Shown one piece after another: positions 49,664 through 58,063 of a stretch of DNA of 64,000 nucleotides (its first letter is position 1; every line of letters starts with the position of its first letter). A program made the translations under genes and the position numbers. The stretch is from JBAVQS01 sp049694275. GTDB lineage: Bacteria; Chloroflexota; Anaerolineae; UBA4142; SHND01. The notes beneath the pieces were generated by a model. The model was not told the origin of the DNA, made no database searches, and saw only the letters and a list, made by a program, of their open reading frames with translations. The stretch lies in contig JBAVQS010000198.1 in NCBI GenBank assembly GCA_049694275.1, positions 1 through 64,000 of the forward strand. Reading direction: 5' to 3'.

Positions 49664-51106
49664 ATGTTGACATTGGCTGATTTATGGGATGCTTTAATTG
49701 GAGAACGACCAGCATCTACCGAGTCAGTTCCGATCACGAATGTGGTGATCGACTCGCGCCAGTGTGAGCCGGGCTCTGTTTTTGTAGCGCTCGGCGGTGA
49801 GCGTGTGGATGGACATCAATTCATTGGCGATGCGCTGGCGCGCGGCGCGATTGCCGTCATCGCAGAAGCGCGCGCGCGGGGGCAGGGGTTAGGTGGCAGT
49901 CTAAATCTAATAGATGTCGCCGGGTTACAACCTAACCCCAGCCCCGCGCCAGGTCCGGCGGTCTTTATCGCCCCGTCGAGCCTGGGGTCACTCCAGAAAG
50001 TTGCAGGATATTGGCGACGGCGTTTTCCAAAACTGGTTGCGATCGGTATTACTGGCAGCGTCGGTAAATCGAGCACCAAGGAACTGACCTATACGGTGCT
50101 CAAGCAAAGATACGCGACACTCAAGAGTGAAGGGAACTTTAACAACGAGATTGGGTTGCCTCTGACTCTCCTGAAATTGAATGACCGGCACGAACGAGCG
50201 ATACTGGAAATGGGCATGTACGCCCTGGGAGAGATTCGAACGCTATGTGATATGGCCCGGCCGAGAATCGGGATTGTCACCGTGGTTGGGCCGGTGCATC
50301 TGCAGCGCTTGGGTTCGATTGAAAACATTGCGCGTGCCAAGAGTGAGTTGGTCGAGGCGCTGCCGGATGACGGCTATGCCATTCTGAATGGTGATGACTC
50401 TCGCGTACGGGCGATGCAGCAAAAAACCCGAGCAAAGGTGTTCTTTTACGGTCTCGATTCGTCCAATCATATCTGGGCAAGTGATATTGAGGGATATGGT
50501 CTCGAAGGGACCGGTTTTACCCTTCATTACGGTCACAAAGCGCTGCGCGTACGCATTCCCTTGCTCGGCCAGCACAGCGTTCATAACGCGCTGGCAGCGA
50601 CAGCCGCCGGACTGGTCGAGGACCTGTCATGGGAAGAGATCCTGAATGGATTGCAGGATACCTCGGCGCAGCTTCGGCTCATCGCCGTGCCGGGCAAGAA
50701 TGGGATTACCATTCTCGACGACTCGTACAACGCCAGCCCCCATTCGGTATTGGCGGCTCTGAATCTGATTCAGGACTTGGGTGGACGCAAGATAGTCATT
50801 CTGGGCGATATGCTCGAACTGGGGGACTATGAGCGCGAAGGGCACCGGCTGGTGGGAATTCGAGCGGCGGATGTGGCGGATGTCGTGGTTGCCGTGGGAA
50901 GTTTGGGGCATTTGATTGGGGCGGCCGCAGAGGAAGCAGGGCACCCGCACACCTTTTTTGCGCAGGACAATGACGAAGCGGTGCACATCGTCGAGCCGCT
51001 AACCCGGGCGGGGGATATCGTTCTGGTCAAGGGGTCGCGTGGCGCCCACATGGAAGACATCGTCGCGACGCTCGCTGCGGAGGCCGATGAAGGACGGGAG
51101 CATTAA
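49664..51106 (+). CDS. murF: UDP-MurNAc-tripeptide:D-Ala-D-Ala ligase MurF
   Basis: A 480-residue Mur ligase. ITNVVIDSRQCEPGSVFVAL is the N-terminal domain signature, AIGITGSVGKSSTKEL the ATP loop, LKSEGNFNNEIGLPLTLL and ILEMGMYALGEI the MurF-specific blocks. ILDDSYNASPHSVLAALN corresponds to the DxYNANPxS motif that separates MurF from MurE. It adds D-Ala-D-Ala to the peptidoglycan precursor in the cytosol. No MurE-type arginine motif (DNPR or DNPA) is present, so it is not a MurE in disguise. The stop shares a base with the mraY start (TAATG). Confidence 0.95.
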   Translation: MLTLADLWDALIGERPASTESVPITNVVIDSRQCEPGSVFVALGGERVDGHQFIGDALARGAIAVIAEARARGQGLGGSLNLIDVAGLQPNPSPAPGPAVFIAPSSLGSLQKVAGYWRRRFPKLVAIGITGSVGKSSTKELTYTVLKQRYATLKSEGNFNNEIGLPLTLLKLNDRHERAILEMGMYALGEIRTLCDMARPRIGIVTVVGPVHLQRLGSIENIARAKSELVEALPDDGYAILNGDDSRVRAMQQKTRAKVFFYGLDSSNHIWASDIEGYGLEGTGFTLHYGHKALRVRIPLLGQHSVHNALAATAAGLVEDLSWEEILNGLQDTSAQLRLIAVPGKNGITILDDSYNASPHSVLAALNLIQDLGGRKIVILGDMLELGDYEREGHRLVGIRAADVADVVVAVGSLGHLIGAAAEEAGHPHTFFAQDNDEAVHIVEPLTRAGDIVLVKGSRGAHMEDIVATLAAEADEGREH

Positions 51107-52089
51107 TGTCCATCCCTCTGGCATTGGGAACCCTATCTTTTCTGCTCGCCGTCATCTGGGGCGCCCCATTGATCAGGTGGTTGCGTGATCACCGGGTGGG
51201 CAAGCAAATTCGCGTCGAGGGACCCACTTCGCATATGACCAAGATGGGTACGCCGACGATGGGCGGCGTGATGATTATTATCCCCGTCGCGGTCATTACC
51301 GTGGTCTTGAACATTTACAATTTGTTAGGCGCGACCATTATTGGACGCTCGATTCTGGTTCCACTCTTGACGATGGTTGCATTTGGTTTGCTGGGCGGAG
51401 TGGATGATTGGACCGGGTTGCGTCAGATTCGCCGGGGGATCGGGATGCTGGGGCGTTACAAGATCATGATCCAGGCCCTGCTGGCGCTCTTGATTGCGCT
51501 CGCACTTTATTTTCCACTCGGCTTGCACAGCGTCGCGATTCCGCGAGTGCCGCAAAAGGTTGATATCGGTCTGTTCTATATTCCGCTTGCCATGTTCATC
51601 ATCGTCGGCACGTCCAATGCGATCAATCTCACCGATGGTTTAGATGGCCTGGCTGGCTGGATCACGGCGATTTCTTTTGCTTCGTATGGCGTCATCGCCT
51701 TTTTGCAGCAGCAGATTTACCTGGTGACCTTTTGTTTCATCATGGTCGGCGCGCTGCTGGCATTCCTGTGGTACAATGCGCATCCTGCTGAGCTCTTTAT
51801 GGGAGATGTGGGCTCGCTATCGCTGGGAGCGACGCTTGCAGTCGTAGCGCTCATGACGGGGCAGTGGATATTGCTTCCACTCATCGGCGTCATGTTTGTG
51901 GCCGAGACGCTTTCGGTCATTATTCAGGTGACTTATTTCAAGCTGACACACGGTAAGCGCATTTTCAAAATGACGCCGCTCCATCATCATTTTGAGTTGC
52001 TCGGCTGGTCCGAAACGCAGGTTGTCCAGCGTTTCTGGCTTGTGGGCATGCTTGCCGGGATGTTAGGTGTAGCACTGGCGCTGTTATAG
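51106..52089 (+). CDS. mraY: Phospho-MurNAc-pentapeptide transferase MraY
   Basis: A 327-residue polytopic enzyme making lipid I from UDP-MurNAc-pentapeptide and undecaprenyl phosphate. MTKMGTPTMGGVMIIIPV opens the conserved core. GGVDDWTGLRQIRRGIG and NAINLTDGLDGLAGWI supply catalytic aspartates, AELFMGDVGSLSLGATLAV follows, and KMTPLHHHFELLGWSETQVV is the diagnostic HHH loop. About ten helices are visible, normal for the family. Its stop is followed at once by AGGAGG (52088-52093), which has no start codon at normal spacing; see the murD leader. Confidence 0.96.
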   Translation: MSIPLALGTLSFLLAVIWGAPLIRWLRDHRVGKQIRVEGPTSHMTKMGTPTMGGVMIIIPVAVITVVLNIYNLLGATIIGRSILVPLLTMVAFGLLGGVDDWTGLRQIRRGIGMLGRYKIMIQALLALLIALALYFPLGLHSVAIPRVPQKVDIGLFYIPLAMFIIVGTSNAINLTDGLDGLAGWITAISFASYGVIAFLQQQIYLVTFCFIMVGALLAFLWYNAHPAELFMGDVGSLSLGATLAVVALMTGQWILLPLIGVMFVAETLSVIIQVTYFKLTHGKRIFKMTPLHHHFELLGWSETQVVQRFWLVGMLAGMLGVALALL

Positions 52090-52092
52090 GAG

Positions 52093-52152
52093 GTAAACAG
52101 GTATACAAGCAGATATGTGGCCTGTCTCCTTGTTTCCTGCTTCCTTGTTTAC
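52093..52152 (+). promoter_or_regulatory. Inverted-repeat leader of murD that could fold a distant ribosome site next to the start
   Basis: GTAAACA (52093-52099) and TGTTTAC (52146-52152) are perfect 7-bp complements flanking a 46-base purine/pyrimidine-biased interior with further partial complementarity. AGGAGG (52088-52093) touches the 5' arm, and the murD ATG is one base past the 3' arm, with no ribosome site of its own. Folding would bring both together. Confidence 0.4.
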
Positions 52153-52153
52153 T

Positions 52154-53545
52154 ATGGACCTGCATGGCAAACGTGTTCTCGTGATGGGACTGGGCCTCCA
52201 CGGTGGGGGGCTGGGTGTGACGCGTTGGCTGCTCAAGCAGGGGGCGCAGGTGACGGTTACGGACCTTAAAAAGCCTGTAGAGCTCGCGCCCACGGTGGCA
52301 GCTCTGCAGGGGGAGCGCGTTGAGTTTGTTCTCGGCGAACATCGCGAGTCTGATTTCACAGCCGCCGACCTGATTGTGCGCAACCCGGGTGTGCCGCGCG
52401 AGTCGCGTTACCTGGCGCTTGCGCGTGCGCGTGACGTTCCCATTCGGATGGAGATGGGGCTGTTTTTCGAACGGCTGCCGAGTGGTACGGACCAGGTGAT
52501 CGGCATCACCGGCACCAAAGGTAAAACCACGACGACCCTCATGGTCGGAGCGATTCTAAAAAAGGCCAACCCAAAAACAGTCGTGGCGGGGAACTTACGG
52601 GTATCGGCGCTTGAACTACTCGACCGGATCGACGCCGAGACGCCGGTTGTGCTCGAGCTCTCTTCCTTCCAGTTGGAGGAATTTGACGAGCTGGCTTCAA
52701 GCCCACGGATTGCGGCAGTTACCAATATCTATCCCGACCATTTGAATCGCTATCGGGGTATGGAAGACTATGCGGCGGCCAAGGCCAATATTTTCCGGCA
52801 TCAGGGCCTGACCGATTATTGCGTTTTGAACTTTGATAATTCTATTCTGACTCGAATGCGTCCTGGCATCCCTTCTCGCGTAGTCTGGTTCAGCCGTAAT
52901 CGCGCTTTGAACGATGGCGCTTTTCTGGAAGGCAGCACTCTGATCTGGAACGCGCACGGGACGCGCCACTCGATTCTGAATGTCGCCGATTTGGGAGTTC
53001 TGGGGGCGCACAATGTCGAGAATGCGCTGGCGGCGACCGCAGTTGCAAGTGTCTGGGGAGCCTCGCCTGAGGCGATAGCTACAGCTTTAAAAGAGTTCAA
53101 AGGCGCGCCGCACCGGCTCGAAATTGTGCGGGAACTAGACGGCGTGACCTATATCAACGACACGACGGCGACGGCGCCCACCGCAGCGATCAATGCGCTG
53201 AGGGCGCTCACGGGGCGTGCCGGCAAGGTCTGGCTGTTGGCAGGAGGCTCAGACAAAGGGTTGGATTATGCCGATATGGCGCGCGCCGTTATTGAAGCGT
53301 GTGCTGGCGTAATCCTGCTTCAGGGAAGCGCAACTGGAAAGCTTGAACAGGCAATTGATGCGGCCGGAGGACACACCTTGATTGCCGGAATATACGACGA
53401 ATTCTCTGCTGCAATCCGGTATGCTCAATTGCAGGCCCGGCCCGGCGATATTGTTTTGCTTTCACCGGGGGCTGCCAGCTTTGGAATGTTTGTGAACGAG
53501 TTTGAGCGTGGGGATCAATTTCGCTCAATCGTACAAGGGTTATAG
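52154..53545 (+). CDS. murD: UDP-MurNAc-L-Ala:D-Glu ligase MurD
   Basis: A 463-residue Mur ligase. ATG 52154 starts MDLHGKRVLVMGLGLHGGGL, a Rossmann loop of slightly unusual form for MurD. VIGITGTKGKTTTTLMVGAI is the ATP loop, VLELSSFQLEEFDEL the MurD-specific SSFQL block, TNIYPDHLNRYRGMEDYAAA the metal/His region, and YINDTTATAPTAAINALRAL the C-terminal DSxAT motif. It adds D-Glu to UDP-MurNAc-L-Ala. An in-frame ATG at 52115 would add a stretch (MWPVSLFPASLFT) outside the family and is rejected. Initiation may use the folded leader described above. Confidence 0.94.
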   Translation: MDLHGKRVLVMGLGLHGGGLGVTRWLLKQGAQVTVTDLKKPVELAPTVAALQGERVEFVLGEHRESDFTAADLIVRNPGVPRESRYLALARARDVPIRMEMGLFFERLPSGTDQVIGITGTKGKTTTTLMVGAILKKANPKTVVAGNLRVSALELLDRIDAETPVVLELSSFQLEEFDELASSPRIAAVTNIYPDHLNRYRGMEDYAAAKANIFRHQGLTDYCVLNFDNSILTRMRPGIPSRVVWFSRNRALNDGAFLEGSTLIWNAHGTRHSILNVADLGVLGAHNVENALAATAVASVWGASPEAIATALKEFKGAPHRLEIVRELDGVTYINDTTATAPTAAINALRALTGRAGKVWLLAGGSDKGLDYADMARAVIEACAGVILLQGSATGKLEQAIDAAGGHTLIAGIYDEFSAAIRYAQLQARPGDIVLLSPGAASFGMFVNEFERGDQFRSIVQGL

Positions 53546-53562
53546 CATAAAGGGAAATCATT

Positions 53563-54873
53563 ATGGCGGTCGAATCACAACAACGAATTCAGTTGTTCGC
53601 CCCCAGCCGTGGGCGCGAGAACGAATTGGCGCGTCCGGATTATATGCTCCTCCTCATCGTCGGCGCCATGATCGTGATCGGCCTGCTCAGCATTTACAGT
53701 GTGTCGTTCGGACCGAAACTCTCCAGTGGTGATGATCCGTGGGGACTTGTGGAGCGGCACGGCCTCTTTTTGATCATTGGCCTGGCGGTTATGTTTGTCA
53801 CGATGCGGCTGGATTATCACCTCTTGCAACGTTTGGCTGTTCCGTTGATGCTCGTGACGCTTGCGCTGCTGGGTCTGGTGCTCCTCTTTGGACAGGAGAC
53901 TGAAGGCGCGCGGCGCTGGTTCTTTGGTGGGTCGATCCAGCCGAGTGAGTTCGCAAAAATTACGACGATCATTTATATTGCGACCTGGGTAACCTCTAAA
54001 GGGACCAAGCTGCGACAGGTGATTTACGGTCTGGTCCCATTTAGCATTTTGGTCGGTCTGGTTGCTGGCTTGATAGCGGCCGAGCCCAACTTTAGTACTG
54101 CCATCCTCATCGCGGCGACCGCGTTCGCCGTCTTTTTCATCGCCGGCGCTGATGCGATACAGTTTGGGCTGAGCATGTTGATCGGAACGGTAACGGCATT
54201 CATCTTTATCCTCAAATCGCCGTATGCGCTTTCGCGTATCTCGCTCGTCTGGACGGACGTGTTCAAGGTCCCAAGCGATCAGGTGTGGCAGCTTGAACAG
54301 TCTCTGTTAGCTTTGGCTTCGGGCGGCATTTTGGGAAAAGGGTTGAGCACCGGCGGCGGGCAGTATGGCTATGTTCCATTGGCGCACTCGGATGGAATCT
54401 TTGCCATTTGGGGTGAAGAGACGGGATTGATTGGAACGTGGCTTTTAGTGGCGCTGATTCTGGCGCTTACCTACCGCGGGTTCCGCGTGGCTTCGAAGGC
54501 GCCGGACGATTTTGGCCGGGTTCTAGCCGCGGGAATCACCTTTTGGCTGACGTTCCAGGCTTTTGTGAACATCGGGGTTGTCACGCAGTTGTTGCCGTTG
54601 ACGGGACAGCCGTTGCCGTTCATTTCGTACGGTGGGTCGTCCCTCATTATTGCTCTGCTGGGGGTGGGGTTGCTGTTGAGCGTCTCGCGCGGAAAACCGT
54701 CGCCAGTCGTCGTCAAGAGCACGCCCAAATTATCCAGTACGCCGCGTGCGCCCGCCGAAAAGGAAAAAAATGCGACTGTTGATGACGGGTGGCGGAACCG
54801 GCGGCCACGTGTATCCGCTGTTGGCCGTTCTACAAAACCTCGCCGCCGACCGCGCACTCGATCTCTCGACTGA
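53563..54873 (+). CDS. ftsW: SEDS peptidoglycan polymerase FtsW
   Basis: A 436-residue SEDS protein with ten helices. It polymerises lipid II together with FtsI. SIQPSEFAKITTIIYIATWV and YGYVPLAHSDGIFAIWGEET carry the conserved loops; the latter is somewhat divergent from the usual P-E-A-H-T-D form. PLPFISYGGSSLIIALLGVG is the signature near the end. The last ~35 residues (from NATVDD onward, very Arg-rich: RNRRPRVSAVGRSTKPRRRP) are encoded by DNA that also encodes the start of murG in the +1 frame. The basic tail is therefore probably shaped by overprinting and faces the cytosol. Confidence 0.93.
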   Translation: MAVESQQRIQLFAPSRGRENELARPDYMLLLIVGAMIVIGLLSIYSVSFGPKLSSGDDPWGLVERHGLFLIIGLAVMFVTMRLDYHLLQRLAVPLMLVTLALLGLVLLFGQETEGARRWFFGGSIQPSEFAKITTIIYIATWVTSKGTKLRQVIYGLVPFSILVGLVAGLIAAEPNFSTAILIAATAFAVFFIAGADAIQFGLSMLIGTVTAFIFILKSPYALSRISLVWTDVFKVPSDQVWQLEQSLLALASGGILGKGLSTGGGQYGYVPLAHSDGIFAIWGEETGLIGTWLLVALILALTYRGFRVASKAPDDFGRVLAAGITFWLTFQAFVNIGVVTQLLPLTGQPLPFISYGGSSLIIALLGVGLLLSVSRGKPSPVVVKSTPKLSSTPRAPAEKEKNATVDDGWRNRRPRVSAVGRSTKPRRRPRTRSLD

Positions 54874-55858
54874 GACGCGTTATCTTGGCCGCGGCGGGAG
54901 TATTGAAGAACGATTGGCAGCTCGGGCCGGTATACCGTTTACACCCATCAAGGTAGGGGGAATGCGCACGCTCGCCCCTTGGACCCTCGGGCGCAATTTG
55001 CTTTTGATGGCGAGCGCAGTTCGCGCCGTAGAACAGGTCCTACGAGAGTTCGCTCCGACGGCGGTGCTGGCAACCGGAGGATATGTGAGTGCACCGGCCA
55101 TTTATGCAGCCGGTCGCCGGGGCATTCCGGTGGTAATCTATCTGCCTGACCTTGAACCCGGTTGGGCCATTCGGACCCTGTCGCGCTGGGCGCGCTGTGT
55201 GGCTGTGTCGTTTGACGAGGTGCGGAAATACTTTTCGGCCGGTAAGGCGGTCGTGACCGGTTATCCGGTGCGCACCGAGTTCTACAAGGTTACGCGCTCC
55301 GAAGGATGTGTGGGATTAAACTTGGACCCCGATCAGAGGGTGGTCACAATCTTTGGAGGCAGTCAGGGGGCCCATTCGATCAATCGAACAGTCAGCGCCA
55401 GTTTGCAAGAACTGCTCGCATTTACTCAGATAGTCCATATCAGTGGGCGGCAGGATGAGGCGATGATGCAGTCGGCGCGGGCAATGCTGCCATCCAATCT
55501 TGCCGAGCGTTATCATCTGTTTGTTTATATGGATGAGGAGATGCCGTTGGCGCTCGCAGCGGCTAATCTTGTGGTGGCACGCGCCGGTGCGGCGACGCTG
55601 GGTGAATTCCCGGCGGTCGGTGCGCCAAGCATTCTGGTCCCTTATCCTTTTGCCGGGCGGCATCAGGAAAAGAACGCTGATTTTCTCGTTGGGCGCGGCG
55701 CAGCATACAAGTTGGACGATAGTCAGTTGGGAACGGATTTGGCGCCGACGTTAGCCAAGTTTTTGCACGATCAGCCACGTCTTGGGCAGATGGCTGCAAA
55801 TGCAAGGGCAATTGCACGGCCTGACGCGGCGAGCCAGATTGCCCAGTTATTGAAATGA
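54770..55858 (+). CDS. murG: UDP-GlcNAc:lipid I transferase MurG
   Basis: A 362-residue GT28 enzyme converting lipid I to lipid II on the inner membrane face. ATG 54770 with AGGA five bases upstream gives MRLLMTGGGTGGHVYPLLAV, the exact family start. AVLATGGYVSAPAIYAA, IFGGSQGAHSINRTVSASL and VARAGAATLGEFPAVGAPSI are donor and acceptor motifs, and PFAGRHQEKNADFLV follows. It starts 104 nt before the ftsW stop in another frame and ends in an ATGA overlap with murC. Confidence 0.95.
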   Translation: MRLLMTGGGTGGHVYPLLAVLQNLAADRALDLSTETRYLGRGGSIEERLAARAGIPFTPIKVGGMRTLAPWTLGRNLLLMASAVRAVEQVLREFAPTAVLATGGYVSAPAIYAAGRRGIPVVIYLPDLEPGWAIRTLSRWARCVAVSFDEVRKYFSAGKAVVTGYPVRTEFYKVTRSEGCVGLNLDPDQRVVTIFGGSQGAHSINRTVSASLQELLAFTQIVHISGRQDEAMMQSARAMLPSNLAERYHLFVYMDEEMPLALAAANLVVARAGAATLGEFPAVGAPSILVPYPFAGRHQEKNADFLVGRGAAYKLDDSQLGTDLAPTLAKFLHDQPRLGQMAANARAIARPDAASQIAQLLK

Positions 55859-57237
55859 CCGAGACGAAACATATCCACTTGGTCGGAATCGGCGGAATTG
55901 GGCTGTCGGCGATAGCCCGCGTTCTCCTTGCGCGAGGCTATCGCGTAAGCGGCTCAGATCCTGCGCCGAGTCCGATTACAGAGGCATTACGCGCTGCCGG
56001 CGCACAAATCTATACAAGCCATCGCGGTGAGAACATCAGTCCCGATACGGACCTGGTCGTCGTCACCTCTGCTGTGAGTGCAGACAACTCTGAAGTGCTC
56101 GCGGCTCGGACACTCGGCATTCGCATTGCCAAGCGGCGCGAGTTTCTGGGCGAGCTCACCGCCGGTTTTCGCACGGTTGCCATTGCTGGATCACATGGCA
56201 AGACGACGACGACTGCATTGGTCGGCCTTATTTTGACACGGGCCGGGCTCGACCCTAATGTGATTGTCGGCGGCATGGTGCCAGAGTTTGGCTCGAACGC
56301 GCGCATTGGCAAGGGGGAGTATTTTGTCATCGAGGCGGACGAGTATGACAATGCGTTTTTAGGGTTGGCGCCGTACATTGCCATCATTACGAATGTCGAT
56401 TATGACCATCCAGATATTTTTCCGACTCGCGAGGATTACCACCGGGCTTTTGGCGAGTTTGTGCAGCGAGTCCAAGTTGGCGGCGCACTGATCGTTTGCG
56501 CGCAGGAGCAAGACGCGCGGCAGGCTGCAACGCATGCCACGGCGCATGTGATTCGCTACGGAGTACAAGAGGAGGATGACTGGCGCGCGGCAGAAATTCG
56601 TTCGAATGAGTCGGGCGGCTTTGATTTTGACGTCAAGCACGGCGGCCAGGCCCTGGGGCGCATATCTTTGTGTATCCCCGGCCGGCACAATGTGCTGAAT
56701 GCTCTGGCCGCGATGGCGGCAGTCGATTATGCCGGTGTTGGCTTTGAGACCGCTCGCGACGTGCTGGGGGAGTATCGCGGGGTGGGGCGGCGCTTTCAGG
56801 TGCGCGGCGAATGGGATGGCGTCCTCATTGTGGACGATTATGCGCATCATCCTACAGAGATTCGTGCAACACTCGCGGCGGCAAGAGCACGTTATCCGGG
56901 ACGTAAACTATGGGCAATCTTTCAGCCGCACACCTATACCCGAACCCGCGCCCTCTTGAATGAATTTGCAGGGGCGTTTGATGAGGCAGATACCGTCATT
57001 GTCACCGAAATCTATGCTGCGCGTGAGCGTGACACGCTGGGAATGAGTGGACAGGATATTGTAGCCCTGATGAAGCATCGGGATGTCCACTTTCTTGCCA
57101 CACTGGATGATGTAGTCGATTATGTAGGGCCGCGTGCCGCGCCCGGAGCAGTGGTCATTACTCTTGGCGCAGGGGATGTCAATCGCGTCGGTGAGCATCT
57201 CGCGGAATTGAAACATGTCCAAGGTTTTCGGACCTAA
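55855..57237 (+). CDS. murC: UDP-MurNAc:L-Ala ligase MurC
   Basis: A 460-residue Mur ligase adding L-Ala to UDP-MurNAc. HLVGIGGIGLSAIARVLLAR is the N-terminal Rossmann loop, AIAGSHGKTTTTALVGLIL the ATP loop, VIEADEYDNAFLGLAPYIAI the metal-binding block, and VDDYAHHPTEIRATLAAARA the MurC-specific motif. Length is normal. ATG overlaps murG by 4 bp. Its last 23 bp overlap the start of an unknown membrane protein, tying that protein to the cell-wall operon. Confidence 0.95.
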   Translation: MTETKHIHLVGIGGIGLSAIARVLLARGYRVSGSDPAPSPITEALRAAGAQIYTSHRGENISPDTDLVVVTSAVSADNSEVLAARTLGIRIAKRREFLGELTAGFRTVAIAGSHGKTTTTALVGLILTRAGLDPNVIVGGMVPEFGSNARIGKGEYFVIEADEYDNAFLGLAPYIAIITNVDYDHPDIFPTREDYHRAFGEFVQRVQVGGALIVCAQEQDARQAATHATAHVIRYGVQEEDDWRAAEIRSNESGGFDFDVKHGGQALGRISLCIPGRHNVLNALAAMAAVDYAGVGFETARDVLGEYRGVGRRFQVRGEWDGVLIVDDYAHHPTEIRATLAAARARYPGRKLWAIFQPHTYTRTRALLNEFAGAFDEADTVIVTEIYAARERDTLGMSGQDIVALMKHRDVHFLATLDDVVDYVGPRAAPGAVVITLGAGDVNRVGEHLAELKHVQGFRT

Positions 57238-58063
57238 GAGCTGGGTATTCTGGTGGGCATTATTGACGGCAACGGTGTTTCTACCGGATGCTTTGCGCTG
57301 GCAGGCGAGCCTTTTTCGCAACAAGAGTCTGTTTGCGCCAACAATCCCGCCATTCAACCTGGTGGGCATTCTGAACAGCACGATCGACGGCGCAGCCGAA
57401 TGGATCAGAACTGGGATCAAATTCAAGCCCAATGATATTCTGATTGCTGCCGGGCCGGTATCCGTACCCAATTGGAGCCTGGCGGTACTGGCAGGCATTG
57501 TCCTTCTGGCGGTTGCCGCAGTCTTTTATGTGCGCGCGCTCAAGACTTCGTCCTTGCTCGACGATATTCTAGCGTTGGTCCTACTCTATTTTGTGATCCG
57601 GATGGAGGCCCATCTCTTTTCAATCGCCAGCTTGCCTTTATTGAGCCCGGGGGCCAAAGCGTTGGTCGGGAATCAGCTTGTCTCATTTCTCTTGCTGCTG
57701 TTCCTTTTGGCCGGGCTGACATTGACCGGTGGGGGAATCAAGGATCCGCGCTCATTCTGGCGGGGGCTGATCGAGTTTCTCCTTGTTGCCATCCTACTGT
57801 TTCCGCTTGAAGCAACCGCGTTTCTTGCGCTGCAGATGGATCTGCTTGTGCAATTCGGCACATTAATGCGGACGAACTTACTCTTTGCCGCGCTATGGGC
57901 GCTAACTGGAATCTTTCTGGCGGTATGGCGGCTGTATCATATTGGCGAGGGTGGGGGTGGTGCGAAACCGGCAGAGGGTAAATCCAAGCCGGCGGCAGAA
58001 GCCAAGCCGGCTAAAGCGGGTAAGCCGGCCAAGGGAGCCAAAGCCAAAGATGCACAGGCTTGA
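57215..58063 (+). CDS. Unknown polytopic membrane protein inserted between murC and murB
   Basis: A 282-residue protein overlapping murC by 23 bp and murB by 14 bp. About six helices are visible: WVFWWALLTATVFLPDAL (~10-27), LAVLAGIVLLAVAAVFYV (~89-106), ILALVLLYFVIRM, LVSFLLLLFLLAGLTLTGGG (~151-170), LIEFLLVAILLFPLEATAFL and LLFAALWALTGIFLAVWRL. The final ~35 residues are a Lys/Pro/Ala tail (KPAAEAKPAKAGKPAKGAKA), positively charged and probably cytosolic. I recognise no family. The two-sided overlaps imply co-translation with cell-wall enzymes, so a role in precursor export or division is inferred only from context. Confidence 0.7.
   Translation: MSKVFGPKSWVFWWALLTATVFLPDALRWQASLFRNKSLFAPTIPPFNLVGILNSTIDGAAEWIRTGIKFKPNDILIAAGPVSVPNWSLAVLAGIVLLAVAAVFYVRALKTSSLLDDILALVLLYFVIRMEAHLFSIASLPLLSPGAKALVGNQLVSFLLLLFLLAGLTLTGGGIKDPRSFWRGLIEFLLVAILLFPLEATAFLALQMDLLVQFGTLMRTNLLFAALWALTGIFLAVWRLYHIGEGGGGAKPAEGKSKPAAEAKPAKAGKPAKGAKAKDAQA

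Noticed and set aside
52115..52153. Upstream in-frame ATG for murD
   Set aside because: It adds 13 residues not seen in MurD, and AGGAGG is 21 bases away, too far for normal initiation.
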